From contig CANOIM010000009.1 of NCBI GenBank assembly GCA_947566075.1, forward strand, positions 1-64,000: 64,000 nt of DNA, in the 5' to 3' direction. The DNA comes from an uncultured Eggerthellaceae bacterium (GTDB lineage Bacteria > Actinomycetota > Coriobacteriia > Coriobacteriales > Eggerthellaceae). A model generated the notes under the pieces. It ran no database searches and was not told the origin of the DNA. It saw nothing but the letters and a program-made list of their open reading frames with translations. Each line of letters starts with the position of its first letter. The stretch's first letter is position 1. This document shows positions 53,545-61,449 of this stretch, one piece after another. The translations under genes and the position numbers were made by a program.

Positions 53545-54063
53545 TTATCTGAAATCGTCTGCTTGGTCCCCACCTAGAAGCTTCTGCTGCTCCTTCAGGT
53601 GCCGCGCTTTCTCAGCGGCGGAGACGAAGTTCTCCGGCGGCTCTTCTATCTCCAGGATCTCCACTTCGAAGGTGAGATCCTTCCCGGCCAGAGGATGGTT
53701 CATATCGAATACCGCCACGCCATCTTCAACGGCGGTCACCGTGACGGGCATGGGCACGCCGTCTTCTGAAGAGGACATCCAAACGCGCTGGCCCACCTTC
53801 ACGTTGCCCCGAGGCACCTGCTCCATGGGGATGCGCTGGACGAAATCTTCCAGGTATTCGCCATAGGCCTTGTATTGATCCACGACGAAGGTGCGCTTTT
53901 CGCCCACCTCATTCATCTTGAGGATCTCTTCTTCGAAGCCATCGATGGCCATATCCATGCCCGTTTGGAACTTCATGGGATGGTCTTTGTCAGCATGGCC
54001 GAACTCTTCGCCGTTATCCGTGGTTCCCACATAGGTGAGGGTGACGGTTGATCCAAGCTCCAT
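53545..54063 (-). CDS. SlyD-like FKBP-type peptidyl-prolyl isomerase
   Basis: A 172-aa cytoplasmic isomerase. An FKBP core is split by an insert-in-flap domain as in SlyD ('VTLTYVGTTDNGEEF', 'AIDGFEEEILKM', then the insert 'VPRGNVKVGQRVWM' and 'FDMNHPLAGKDLTFEV'). The histidine-rich metal-binding tail of Escherichia coli SlyD is missing. It speeds proline isomerisation and binds unfolded proteins. It starts 12 bp after the trigger-factor stop codon, so the two chaperones are co-expressed. Confidence 0.92.
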   Translation of the reverse strand: MELGSTVTLTYVGTTDNGEEFGHADKDHPMKFQTGMDMAIDGFEEEILKMNEVGEKRTFVVDQYKAYGEYLEDFVQRIPMEQVPRGNVKVGQRVWMSSSEDGVPMPVTVTAVEDGVAVFDMNHPLAGKDLTFEVEILEIEEPPENFVSAAEKARHLKEQQKLLGGDQADDFR

Positions 54064-54075
54064 GGGGTGTCCTTT

Positions 54076-55377
54076 CTATTCCTCTATCTCAACGTGCGCG
54101 TTATCTACGAGCCACTGGGTGGCCTTGCGCTGCCGAGCCATCTTGCGCAGGTTCGACAGGCGGTTGGCCTCTTTCCAAGACTCCAGCTTCGCCTCACCGT
54201 CCTCTTCGCCTTCGAAGAGAGCAGCGATGTCATCGTCAGTGATATCCATCTTCTCATGGACGAAGATGGCATCCAGCGTGCGGTCGATAGCAGCCCGGCG
54301 CTGGGCCTCACGGCTGATGTCCTCTTTCATCTGCTCACCCTGGACACTGTTCTGGAGCATCCACTGCTGCAGATCCATGCCCTGCTCCTGCAGGTTCTCC
54401 ATGAATTCCCGGCCTACATCTTGGCGGATGAAATCCACATAGTAGGTGGGCACGTCTTCGGTCAGGCGCTCCAAAGCAGCCTCAACGGCCCGGTCCAGCT
54501 TCAGGTGGGGGAGCTGCTCGGCCTTCTGCATCTCTATGTTGCGACGCATCTGCTTGTGCATGTCCTCAACGTCCATGCATCCCACCTTCACGGCCAAGGC
54601 GTCATCTATCTCCGGTAAGACCAGCTTCCGGAAACCGCAGACCTCAACCTGAGCATGCAGCTCACCGTCACCGAAGTCAGAGCTGCCTGCTTCATCCTTC
54701 GCTTCGAAATCGAATTCGATGAGGTCTCCCACCTTGGTGCCGATGAGGTTCTCATCGAAGCTCTCAGGCATGGTGCCAGCCCCCAGGCCCACCATGCGGG
54801 TGACGTTGTTCATCCCGTTGATCAGCTTGCCGTGATTGGTCACCGTCAGACGGGTATCCACGTAATCTCCCATCTGGGCCACGTGGTCTTCATCGGTGAT
54901 CTTGTCCAACCGATGGTAATAGTCTTGAATATCAGCCAAGGCCTGTTGGATATCAGCCTCGGTGGCTTCCTCGGGCGGCAGTGTGATCTGCACCGGCTCA
55001 TAGGAGGAGAGCTGCATCTCCGGTGCCACGGTGCCAGACACGGTGAAGGTGAACGGCTTGCCTTCTTCCAGCATGGCGTCCACGTTGAATTGGGGCTCAT
55101 CGATGAAGATGACATCCGCGCTATCAATGGCGGCGAAGGCATTGTCATTGATGAGCTTCTCAGCCACGCCGCCCATGGCATTATCGTGGCCACCAACCCC
55201 TTGTTCCAGCACTTCTTTCGGCGCCTTGCCCTTACGGAAACCCGGCACCTCACGCTGATTCAATTCCTTGAAGAATGCCTTGGCCGCAGCGTCCACCTCT
55301 TCGGCGGAAGCGGTCAGGGTGAGCACCACTTCCCGCGTGGATCCGTCCTCTTCGAAGGATCTGTCTTTGACTTTCAT
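54076..55377 (-). CDS. tig: Trigger factor
   Basis: A 433-aa ribosome-associated chaperone. The N-terminal ribosome-binding domain has the signature 'VPGFRKGKAPKEV'. A central FKBP-like domain follows ('GDYVDTRLTVTNHG'), with its catalytic residues rather diverged. The C-terminal helical domain ends at 433. Start at 55377 is chosen with a GAGGGGG site close upstream; an in-frame TTG 12 bases earlier is possible. It is followed by the SlyD-like isomerase gene, and the cluster also holds the trigger-factor C-terminal-like protein. Confidence 0.95.
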   Translation of the reverse strand: MKVKDRSFEEDGSTREVVLTLTASAEEVDAAAKAFFKELNQREVPGFRKGKAPKEVLEQGVGGHDNAMGGVAEKLINDNAFAAIDSADVIFIDEPQFNVDAMLEEGKPFTFTVSGTVAPEMQLSSYEPVQITLPPEEATEADIQQALADIQDYYHRLDKITDEDHVAQMGDYVDTRLTVTNHGKLINGMNNVTRMVGLGAGTMPESFDENLIGTKVGDLIEFDFEAKDEAGSSDFGDGELHAQVEVCGFRKLVLPEIDDALAVKVGCMDVEDMHKQMRRNIEMQKAEQLPHLKLDRAVEAALERLTEDVPTYYVDFIRQDVGREFMENLQEQGMDLQQWMLQNSVQGEQMKEDISREAQRRAAIDRTLDAIFVHEKMDITDDDIAALFEGEEDGEAKLESWKEANRLSNLRKMARQRKATQWLVDNAHVEIEE

Positions 55378-55454
55378 ATACCCCCTCAACGCCTCTTCTT
55401 TGCAGTGCTACCATTGTATATCACCAGCCGTTGCGCACTGAGGGGATGGTAGAT

Positions 55455-55913
55455 ATGGGCTCCTATGCACAGGAACAACAGCTTATCAGCGAAGGCAAGG
55501 CCCAGCGCGGATATACCGCCAAGCGCTATTTCGAAGAGCTTGATGCAGAGCTTCCCGAAGAGGCCAGCAAGCTCTCCCATCGGCCGGATTATTCCCGCAG
55601 CCTCTTCGCACCGGAGAATGATGACATCTACCAAGAATTCTGCGCCTACGTTGACCTGCCGAAGCCGCGCTTCTTCGATGCCCTAGAAGACCCTATCCGC
55701 GTAGAGGGCCATTCGGCGGCAGAGGTGTACTTCGCCATGAAGTCCAAGAATGACCGCATCGTGGCCATAGACGGTGCGGCGGTCTACAACATGCTCTGCA
55801 ACCTGCGGAAGAACCCTGAGCTCTACGGGAAGGTGCTGGAATTCCGCCCTACCTGCTACCAAGCTGGCTGTGGCTCCAAAGACGCCGCCTTCGACGCCGG
55901 TTACTACGACTGA
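55455..55913 (+). CDS. Conserved hypothetical protein, 152 aa
   Basis: Unrecognised cytoplasmic protein. The N-terminal half is charged and helical ('RGYTAKRYFEELDAEL'). The C-terminal half contains 'HSAAEVYFAMKSKNDRIVAI' and ends with two cysteines in 'CYQAGCGS'. ATG at 55455 is chosen from an AGGGG site at 9 nt; an ATG three codons earlier touches that site. It ends 6 bp from the convergent transglutaminase gene. Probably lineage-specific. Confidence 0.6.
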   Translation: MGSYAQEQQLISEGKAQRGYTAKRYFEELDAELPEEASKLSHRPDYSRSLFAPENDDIYQEFCAYVDLPKPRFFDALEDPIRVEGHSAAEVYFAMKSKNDRIVAIDGAAVYNMLCNLRKNPELYGKVLEFRPTCYQAGCGSKDAAFDAGYYD

Positions 55914-55919
55914 CCTTCT

Positions 55920-56738
55920 CTAGCGGGCGGGGGCTTCTTCGGAGGCGTTGTCGGTCAGGGTGGCGGAGACGGTTTGAGCCTGATCAGCGTTGCCCAAGAA
56001 GACGCCCCGCTCAATGGGGCAATCCTCGAAATCACGGCCCGTGGCGAAGAGCAGATAGCAGTCATCCACGATGCGGTCATTGGTGGGATCAAGCCCTCGC
56101 CAGCGAAGGCCATCGTGCACCTCCACCCAAGCGTGGGTGGCCCCTTCCCCTATCATGAGGCCCGTGACGTAGCGGGCCGGGATCCCGCAGGCCCGGCAGA
56201 GGGCTATCAGCACATGGGAATAATCTTGGCACACCCCCCGCTTCAAGGCGAACGCAGCTGCGGCATCGGTTCTGACGCTGGTGGCCCCTGGTTCGTAGGA
56301 GAACGCCTCATGCACGGCCCGCGACAGAGCGCAGGCGGCATCCCACACTGCGGGCGAGTCCGGAGGCGGGCAGATCACCGAACCCGCCACCTCCTGAGCC
56401 AATGTCACCATGGCCTCATCGGCGTGGGTGAGCGTAGAAGGTTGCAGGAACATAGGGTGCGCGGGCGTGGTTCCGGCCAGTTCGTTCGACACCATGGCCT
56501 GACCGGTGGCATAGAAGTTGAAACGGGTGTGCTTGTCTGGGCAGTACCCCACTACCACGCGGTTCCCGAACCCATCCACCTGTTCGTTCAAAGGAATGCG
56601 GGGGAACGTGAAGACCTGGGACTCCATCACCTTCTGAGTATTGGTGGATTTCGGCAAGCAACGCAGGATGAAGCTATGGCGCCGCACCGGTTCGCTGAAG
56701 GTCAGCTCTGTTTCGAACACATAGGAGAGCACCCGCAT
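55920..56738 (-). CDS. Transglutaminase-like cysteine protease of the ATP-grasp/alpha-E set
   Basis: A 272-aa protein with an N-terminal bacterial transglutaminase-like beta domain and a C-terminal catalytic domain. The triad is visible as Cys in 'GVCQDYSH', His in 'ATHAWVEV' and Asp in 'LDPTND'. No signal peptide, so it acts in the cytoplasm. It follows the alpha-E gene directly. In the widespread ATP-grasp/alpha-E/transglutaminase operons it is thought to cut or transfer amide bonds of a peptide made by the ATP-grasp enzyme. Confidence 0.9.
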   Translation of the reverse strand: MRVLSYVFETELTFSEPVRRHSFILRCLPKSTNTQKVMESQVFTFPRIPLNEQVDGFGNRVVVGYCPDKHTRFNFYATGQAMVSNELAGTTPAHPMFLQPSTLTHADEAMVTLAQEVAGSVICPPPDSPAVWDAACALSRAVHEAFSYEPGATSVRTDAAAAFALKRGVCQDYSHVLIALCRACGIPARYVTGLMIGEGATHAWVEVHDGLRWRGLDPTNDRIVDDCYLLFATGRDFEDCPIERGVFLGNADQAQTVSATLTDNASEEAPAR

Positions 56739-57422
56739 CTAGAACACCTTCGCTATGGTCTGGAGCATGCTGCCCAGCTCATCGTAGGAGATGCCGTCAG
56801 GAAAATCAGGGCTGAAGACCAGATCCACCAGCTTCTTGAAGGCCGCCCGGTCATAGACGAGGCCCGTGCGGTCGATGCGGCTGGCCAGCTTCTGGGTTTC
56901 CCGGCGTAGGTCTTCCAGGTGGTAGCGCAGGCGCGTGTGAAGGTCCAGTCGTTCGATGGAGAAGCCGCATTTGATGATATTGCGGGCGGCGTTGTTCACG
57001 ATGTAGTCATCGCAGCTGCCTTTGAACGCCAGGATGCAATCGATGACCGTCTGCAAGTCAAGCAGCGGCGCATCGGAGCATTCGGCCCGCTCGATGTCAT
57101 TCAGCGCCATCTGGATATAGGCCACGGATTCTGACCCGATCACATCCCGCAAGACCACCGCATCATCGAAGGCGGCCGACATGGAGAAGTGCACGGATGC
57201 CTCTAGGCTACGACTGAACAGGCATTCATCGAAGAAGGCGATGGGGTCATCGGTCTCTTGGTTGAACCCCAGCTCTTCCAGCTGGCCCTTCCAATTGCCT
57301 TCGGTGCTATCCAAGGCCGCATCATAGGTGGAGATGATGAACTGAAGCGTGGTGTAGCTGCGCTCCACGTAGCGGCCCAGCCACAGCAGCCGCATCACGC
57401 GTTCTAGCGAGAGAGAACCCAT
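56739..57422 (-). CDS. Alpha-E domain protein (DUF403)
   Basis: A 227-aa all-helical protein of the alpha-E family, recognised by the N-terminal 'LLWLGRYVERSYTTLQF' with the conserved Arg and Glu, and by its place between an ATP-grasp and a transglutaminase gene. Molecular role unknown; it is believed to be a partner or scaffold in peptide formation by the ATP-grasp enzyme. It overlaps the ATP-grasp gene by 19 nt and abuts the transglutaminase gene. Confidence 0.9.
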   Translation of the reverse strand: MGSLSLERVMRLLWLGRYVERSYTTLQFIISTYDAALDSTEGNWKGQLEELGFNQETDDPIAFFDECLFSRSLEASVHFSMSAAFDDAVVLRDVIGSESVAYIQMALNDIERAECSDAPLLDLQTVIDCILAFKGSCDDYIVNNAARNIIKCGFSIERLDLHTRLRYHLEDLRRETQKLASRIDRTGLVYDRAAFKKLVDLVFSPDFPDGISYDELGSMLQTIAKVF

Positions 57423-58717
57423 GTGTCCTTGAACCCTCCTCCTTGGGATGAATTGACAACGCTGGAGCCTTCTTCCCGGGCATAGCGGGTAAGGCCACTG
57501 GGCCAGACCACCGTCTTCTTGCCTGAAAGGACGAAGGCGCGCAGGTCAGCTTTGCGCGGCACCAGCTTCCCATCCGCCCAGGTATCCAAGCATTGGAAGT
57601 CTATGACCTCTTGAGCGATGAAGCGGCGCGGCTCTGCCTTCACCTGAGCCAGCAGATCATCCAGACGGTCATCAGGAAGCTCACAACCGAAGACCACGCC
57701 GTAGCCCCCTGCTTCGGCCACATCCTTGATGACCAGTTCCTTCGCGTGCTCCAGGACGTAAGCCAGATCCTCCTCGTAGTAGGGCAGGTAGGTGGGTGCG
57801 TTCTGCAGGATAGGCTCCTCGTTCAGGTAATACTCCACCATCTTCGGCACGAAGTAGTAGATGCCCTTGTCGTCTGCCGCCCCGTTGCCCGGCGCATTCA
57901 CCACGGCCACGTTGCCTGCGCGGTAGGCGCTCATGAGGTTGGGAACGCCGATGAGGCTCTCCGGCAGGAAGCAGAGCGGATCCAGGTATTCGTCAGAGAG
58001 CCTGCGATACACAGCCCCCACCCGGGCGTTCTTCGTGGCGTCCCGGTAATAGAGCACCTCTTCATCTACGAAGAGCTCTCCCGGCTCCGCCAGCACCGCG
58101 CCGATGCGCTCTGCCAGGTAAGAATGCTCGAAGTAGGCGGCGTTGTAGCGCCCGGGCGTGAGCACCACGTTGATGCCACCGCAGTTCACGTAGTCCAGCG
58201 TATCCTTGAGCAGATCAGCATAGGTGCGGTTGTCCACCAGCGGCACCGTACGGAAGGTGTCCGCGTCGCAGCGGCGGCAAAGCGTGCGCGCCACCAGCGG
58301 ATAGGAAGCCCCCGAGGGGATGCGCAGGTTATCCTCCAGCACGTACCAGGTGCCATCCTGGCCTTCCACCAGATCGATCCCTGAGATGTGGGAGTAGATC
58401 CCCTTGGAGGGCATGATGCGCTCGCACTGGGGAAGGTAGCCGGAAGAGGCGTAGGCGAAGTGCTCCGGCACTATGCCGTCACGGATGATGCGCTGATCAT
58501 GGTAGAGGTCTCGTAGATATGCGTTCAGTGCGTCTACCCGCTGGATGAGCCCGCGCTCCAGCATCTTCCACGTGTCCGCTGCAATGACGCGCGGGATAGC
58601 ATCGAAGGGGAAGAGGCGCTCCTCGAAGGTGCCGTCTTTATAGATGCCGAACTTCACGCCATAACGAGCCAACTGCTGGTTGATCTTGGCTGTCTGCCCC
58701 ACCAGTTTCTTGTACAT
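57404..58717 (-). CDS. Circularly permuted ATP-grasp protein (DUF404/DUF407)
   Basis: A 437-aa member of the circularly permuted ATP-grasp family (CP_ATPgrasp). Conserved parts are 'EHFAYASSGYLPQCERI', 'LVEGQDGTWYVLEDNLRIPSG' and the C-terminal 'KLVPRKADLRAFVLSG'. ATP-grasp enzymes join a carboxylate to an amine through an acyl phosphate, and this family is proposed to make short peptides or modify peptides with the neighbouring alpha-E and transglutaminase proteins. A GGAGGAT site precedes the ATG. The target is not known. Confidence 0.9.
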   Translation of the reverse strand: MYKKLVGQTAKINQQLARYGVKFGIYKDGTFEERLFPFDAIPRVIAADTWKMLERGLIQRVDALNAYLRDLYHDQRIIRDGIVPEHFAYASSGYLPQCERIMPSKGIYSHISGIDLVEGQDGTWYVLEDNLRIPSGASYPLVARTLCRRCDADTFRTVPLVDNRTYADLLKDTLDYVNCGGINVVLTPGRYNAAYFEHSYLAERIGAVLAEPGELFVDEEVLYYRDATKNARVGAVYRRLSDEYLDPLCFLPESLIGVPNLMSAYRAGNVAVVNAPGNGAADDKGIYYFVPKMVEYYLNEEPILQNAPTYLPYYEEDLAYVLEHAKELVIKDVAEAGGYGVVFGCELPDDRLDDLLAQVKAEPRRFIAQEVIDFQCLDTWADGKLVPRKADLRAFVLSGKKTVVWPSGLTRYAREEGSSVVNSSQGGGFKDTWVLSR

Positions 58718-58828
58718 ATCCTCCGCCGCCTTCGGGCCCCATGGATGGTCTGAGCCTCATTGTAGGCCAAAACGGGCACCCGAAAACCACGCAGGAGCTG
58801 GATGGGCTCGTATCTCAGGCCAGGTCAG

Positions 58829-59086
58829 TCAGGCCGGGTCAGCGGTGTTCAGGCGCAGGGCGCAGGCTTGCAGCTCATCCACCATGGCCTGGGTGGGGGC
58901 GCCGCCCTGCTCATCCAGCTGGAAGCACTCCCGGATGAATGCCACGTGCTCAGGTTTGAGCATCCCCAACCGCAGCGCCTCAGCGAACCCGTCTTCCACA
59001 TTGGTGGATTTCGCCACCCGCCACAGATGCAGCGTGACCAGGCGGACTGAGCCGCGGAAGCGCTTCTCTACGGGCACCTCAGCCAT
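58829..59086 (-). CDS. Small hypothetical protein, 85 aa
   Basis: A short open frame between the MoxR-methyltransferase gene and the ATP-grasp gene on the same strand. It is mostly helical, with 'GFAEALRLGMLKPEHVAFIREC'-like charged helices (quoted in part) and no recognised domain. It starts 5 bp after the preceding stop codon with only a weak ribosome-binding site. Position and codon use fit a real gene. Its 111-bp downstream gap before the ATP-grasp start holds nothing recognisable. Confidence 0.5.
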   Translation of the reverse strand: MAEVPVEKRFRGSVRLVTLHLWRVAKSTNVEDGFAEALRLGMLKPEHVAFIRECFQLDEQGGAPTQAMVDELQACALRLNTADPA

Positions 59087-59091
59087 GGTCG

Positions 59092-61449
59092 CTACCGCTT
59101 GTAGACGTACATGCTGACGGATTCGAAGGCAGCACCGCTGTCATCATCTACCATGGGCACGTCATAGTCTGCCTTGAACCCTTGGTCTGGCCGCACCGCG
59201 TAGGAATCTTCCACCAGGGGCTTCCCGAAGCCCGCCGCCTTCAGCCAGGCGAAGTTCTCCTCCCGGGTGCGCGCAGCCTGGATGCTATTCCCCAAGGCGC
59301 GCGCCTCATTGATGGTAGCTTCCGGACGCTCCCGGTCTGCGAAGACCGTTTCCATGATGAGCAAGCCGCCCGGCTTCAGCACCCGGGAGAATTCCCGCAG
59401 GGCCTGCTCTTGGTCATAGAACAGCGTCATGACGTTGTTCACATAGACCACATCCATGGTCCCCGAACCCAGCCCGGCAGCCATGAGATCTTCCGGGTAG
59501 GCCTGGTAGAAATCCATGTTGTTGCCGGGCAAGCCGCTGTCATGCCAGGCGCGTGTGATGCCATCCTTGGATTCCTGGACGTAGGCCTCGCTCCAATCCA
59601 CGCCGATGGCACGCCCCTCCATGCCCACCATGGAAGAGATCTTGTACACGCCCCGGCCCCGGCGGCTGCCAATGTCAAGCACCTTCTTGCCCTTGAGCTC
59701 AGAGGCAGGTAGGAGCATTTTGCAAATGGACGCGAACCCGTATTCGAACTGCTTGCCCCCGTAATATTCTGCCAGCGTCTTCTGATCGAACGCCTTCGTT
59801 TCATTGCTCATAGTTGTTCCTTCCTTGGTCATGACTTTCGCGGAAGCCGTTGGCTTCAAAGCGCTCAGCCCCACCCCTTGGCTGATATCCACTCCCGCAT
59901 CCTTAGAAGTCAGCGGTGAGGTGTCCTGGACCTCCTGGTCACGCAGCTCCAGCTGGCTCACCCGCTCAGCCAGACTACTGCGGGCGGCATCCACCTGCAG
60001 CTCATCGTTGTGATCATAGTAGGCCTCGTTGCCGAAATGGGCGATGAAATCAGTGGTGGCGCGCCGAGTTGAGAGCTCCGCCACGAACACCAGCATCTCC
60101 CGAGAGGAGAAGCATGCTTCAACGAAGGCGAAGGCGTTGGTCATTTGGGCGGATGCCTCTTGGGCAGCGGGTTCTATCTGCGCCGCTTTCGCTCCGAAGG
60201 CCTGCTCTATCACGGCGAAGGCCTCCTCGCCCACCGTAGCCTTCGCCAGCTGGCACTCCGCCATGAGGTCATGGAACATCTGCAAGGCCAGCTTCTCGCG
60301 GCGCACCTTGGATTGAGCCACGGCCCCCGTGGCAACCAGCCGCGCCAGAGCCGCTTCGCGTGCGGTGATCTTCGGGGCCAGGGCCACATCCACGGCTTCC
60401 CCGGCCAGAAGCTCTGGCTTCACCTCCCGCAGCACATCCCGCACAGCCAACGCCACGGCTTCGGCATCCAACACGGCCGAACAAACCTGAGCCAGCCCAT
60501 CCAACAGGATGCCCAGAAGCGCCACGCGTTCGTCGAATTCCGCCGCCTTTGCTCGAGCCTGGATCTCCTCCGAAGGCTTTCCGGCCAGGATGGTGTCAAC
60601 CTGGTAATCAGAACGGTACTTCGCGAACAGCGTGTAATAGACGGCGAACTGGTCAGCCACATCATCATCTCGGATGAACTGCCCGATCAGGTCACGATCC
60701 ACGGGCTTGCCCAGCTGCTCATAGAGGGCTATCACGCAGGCCAGATCTTCCCAGCCCCGGGCCGTGACGAAGGCCTTGCCGCCACCTGGCTTGCTCTCCA
60801 CCCGATAGAAGCAGTCCTTCTTCGCCTCCAGGAACGTGGTGACGGCAGGGTGTAAGCCACGCTCTACAGCGTAGGTGCGCCAAGCAGCGTAGTCTGGCTC
60901 CACGTCTATCTCACGCAGGCGGTCCAAGGTCACGATGTCGAACTCATGGACGGAACGGTTGTACTCCGGCGGATTCCCTGCGCAGGCCACCACCCATCCA
61001 TCGGGCACCTTGAACTTGCCAAAGGTCTTGAATTGCAAGAACTGGAGCATGGAGGGATAGAGCGTCTCAGATACGCAATTGATCTCATCCAAGAACAAGA
61101 TGCCGCTCCGCAGCCCCGTGCGCTCCATGTAATCATAGATGGCAGACACGATCTCTGACATGGTGTATTCCGAGGTGTCGAACTGGAAGCCGTCAAAGGT
61201 GCGATGCTCTATGCGCGGAAGCCCCAGGGCCGATTGACGCGTATGATGGGTCATGGAATAGGACACGATGCCGATGCTCAGCTCTTCGGCGATCTGCTCC
61301 ATGATGGCCGTCTTGCCAATACCCGGCGCGCCCAAGAGGAACACGGGACGCTGGTGCACCGGCGGGATGACGAACAAGCCCGCATCATCCCGTTCCAAGT
61401 AGGCTTCTACGGTGTCTTTGATCTGTTGCTTAGCCTGCGTGATGTTCAT
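59092..61449 (-). CDS. MoxR-type AAA+ ATPase fused to a class I methyltransferase
   Basis: A 785-aa frame with two distinct parts. Residues 1-~310 are a MoxR-type AAA+ ATPase: Walker A 'GAPGIGKT', Walker B 'ILFLDEIN', sensor-type 'ACAGNPPEYNR'. A helical alanine/glutamate-rich region follows to ~540. Residues 547-785 form an S-adenosylmethionine methyltransferase ('VLDIGSRRGRG', 'AIGVDWSE'). A GGAAGGA ribosome-binding site lies 6 nt before an in-frame ATG at 59811 (MSNETKAF), so the methyltransferase may also be made alone. ATGA overlap with the VWA gene. MoxR-VWA pairs act as chaperone-like remodelling machines. Confidence 0.85.
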   Translation of the reverse strand: MNITQAKQQIKDTVEAYLERDDAGLFVIPPVHQRPVFLLGAPGIGKTAIMEQIAEELSIGIVSYSMTHHTRQSALGLPRIEHRTFDGFQFDTSEYTMSEIVSAIYDYMERTGLRSGILFLDEINCVSETLYPSMLQFLQFKTFGKFKVPDGWVVACAGNPPEYNRSVHEFDIVTLDRLREIDVEPDYAAWRTYAVERGLHPAVTTFLEAKKDCFYRVESKPGGGKAFVTARGWEDLACVIALYEQLGKPVDRDLIGQFIRDDDVADQFAVYYTLFAKYRSDYQVDTILAGKPSEEIQARAKAAEFDERVALLGILLDGLAQVCSAVLDAEAVALAVRDVLREVKPELLAGEAVDVALAPKITAREAALARLVATGAVAQSKVRREKLALQMFHDLMAECQLAKATVGEEAFAVIEQAFGAKAAQIEPAAQEASAQMTNAFAFVEACFSSREMLVFVAELSTRRATTDFIAHFGNEAYYDHNDELQVDAARSSLAERVSQLELRDQEVQDTSPLTSKDAGVDISQGVGLSALKPTASAKVMTKEGTTMSNETKAFDQKTLAEYYGGKQFEYGFASICKMLLPASELKGKKVLDIGSRRGRGVYKISSMVGMEGRAIGVDWSEAYVQESKDGITRAWHDSGLPGNNMDFYQAYPEDLMAAGLGSGTMDVVYVNNVMTLFYDQEQALREFSRVLKPGGLLIMETVFADRERPEATINEARALGNSIQAARTREENFAWLKAAGFGKPLVEDSYAVRPDQGFKADYDVPMVDDDSGAAFESVSMYVYKR

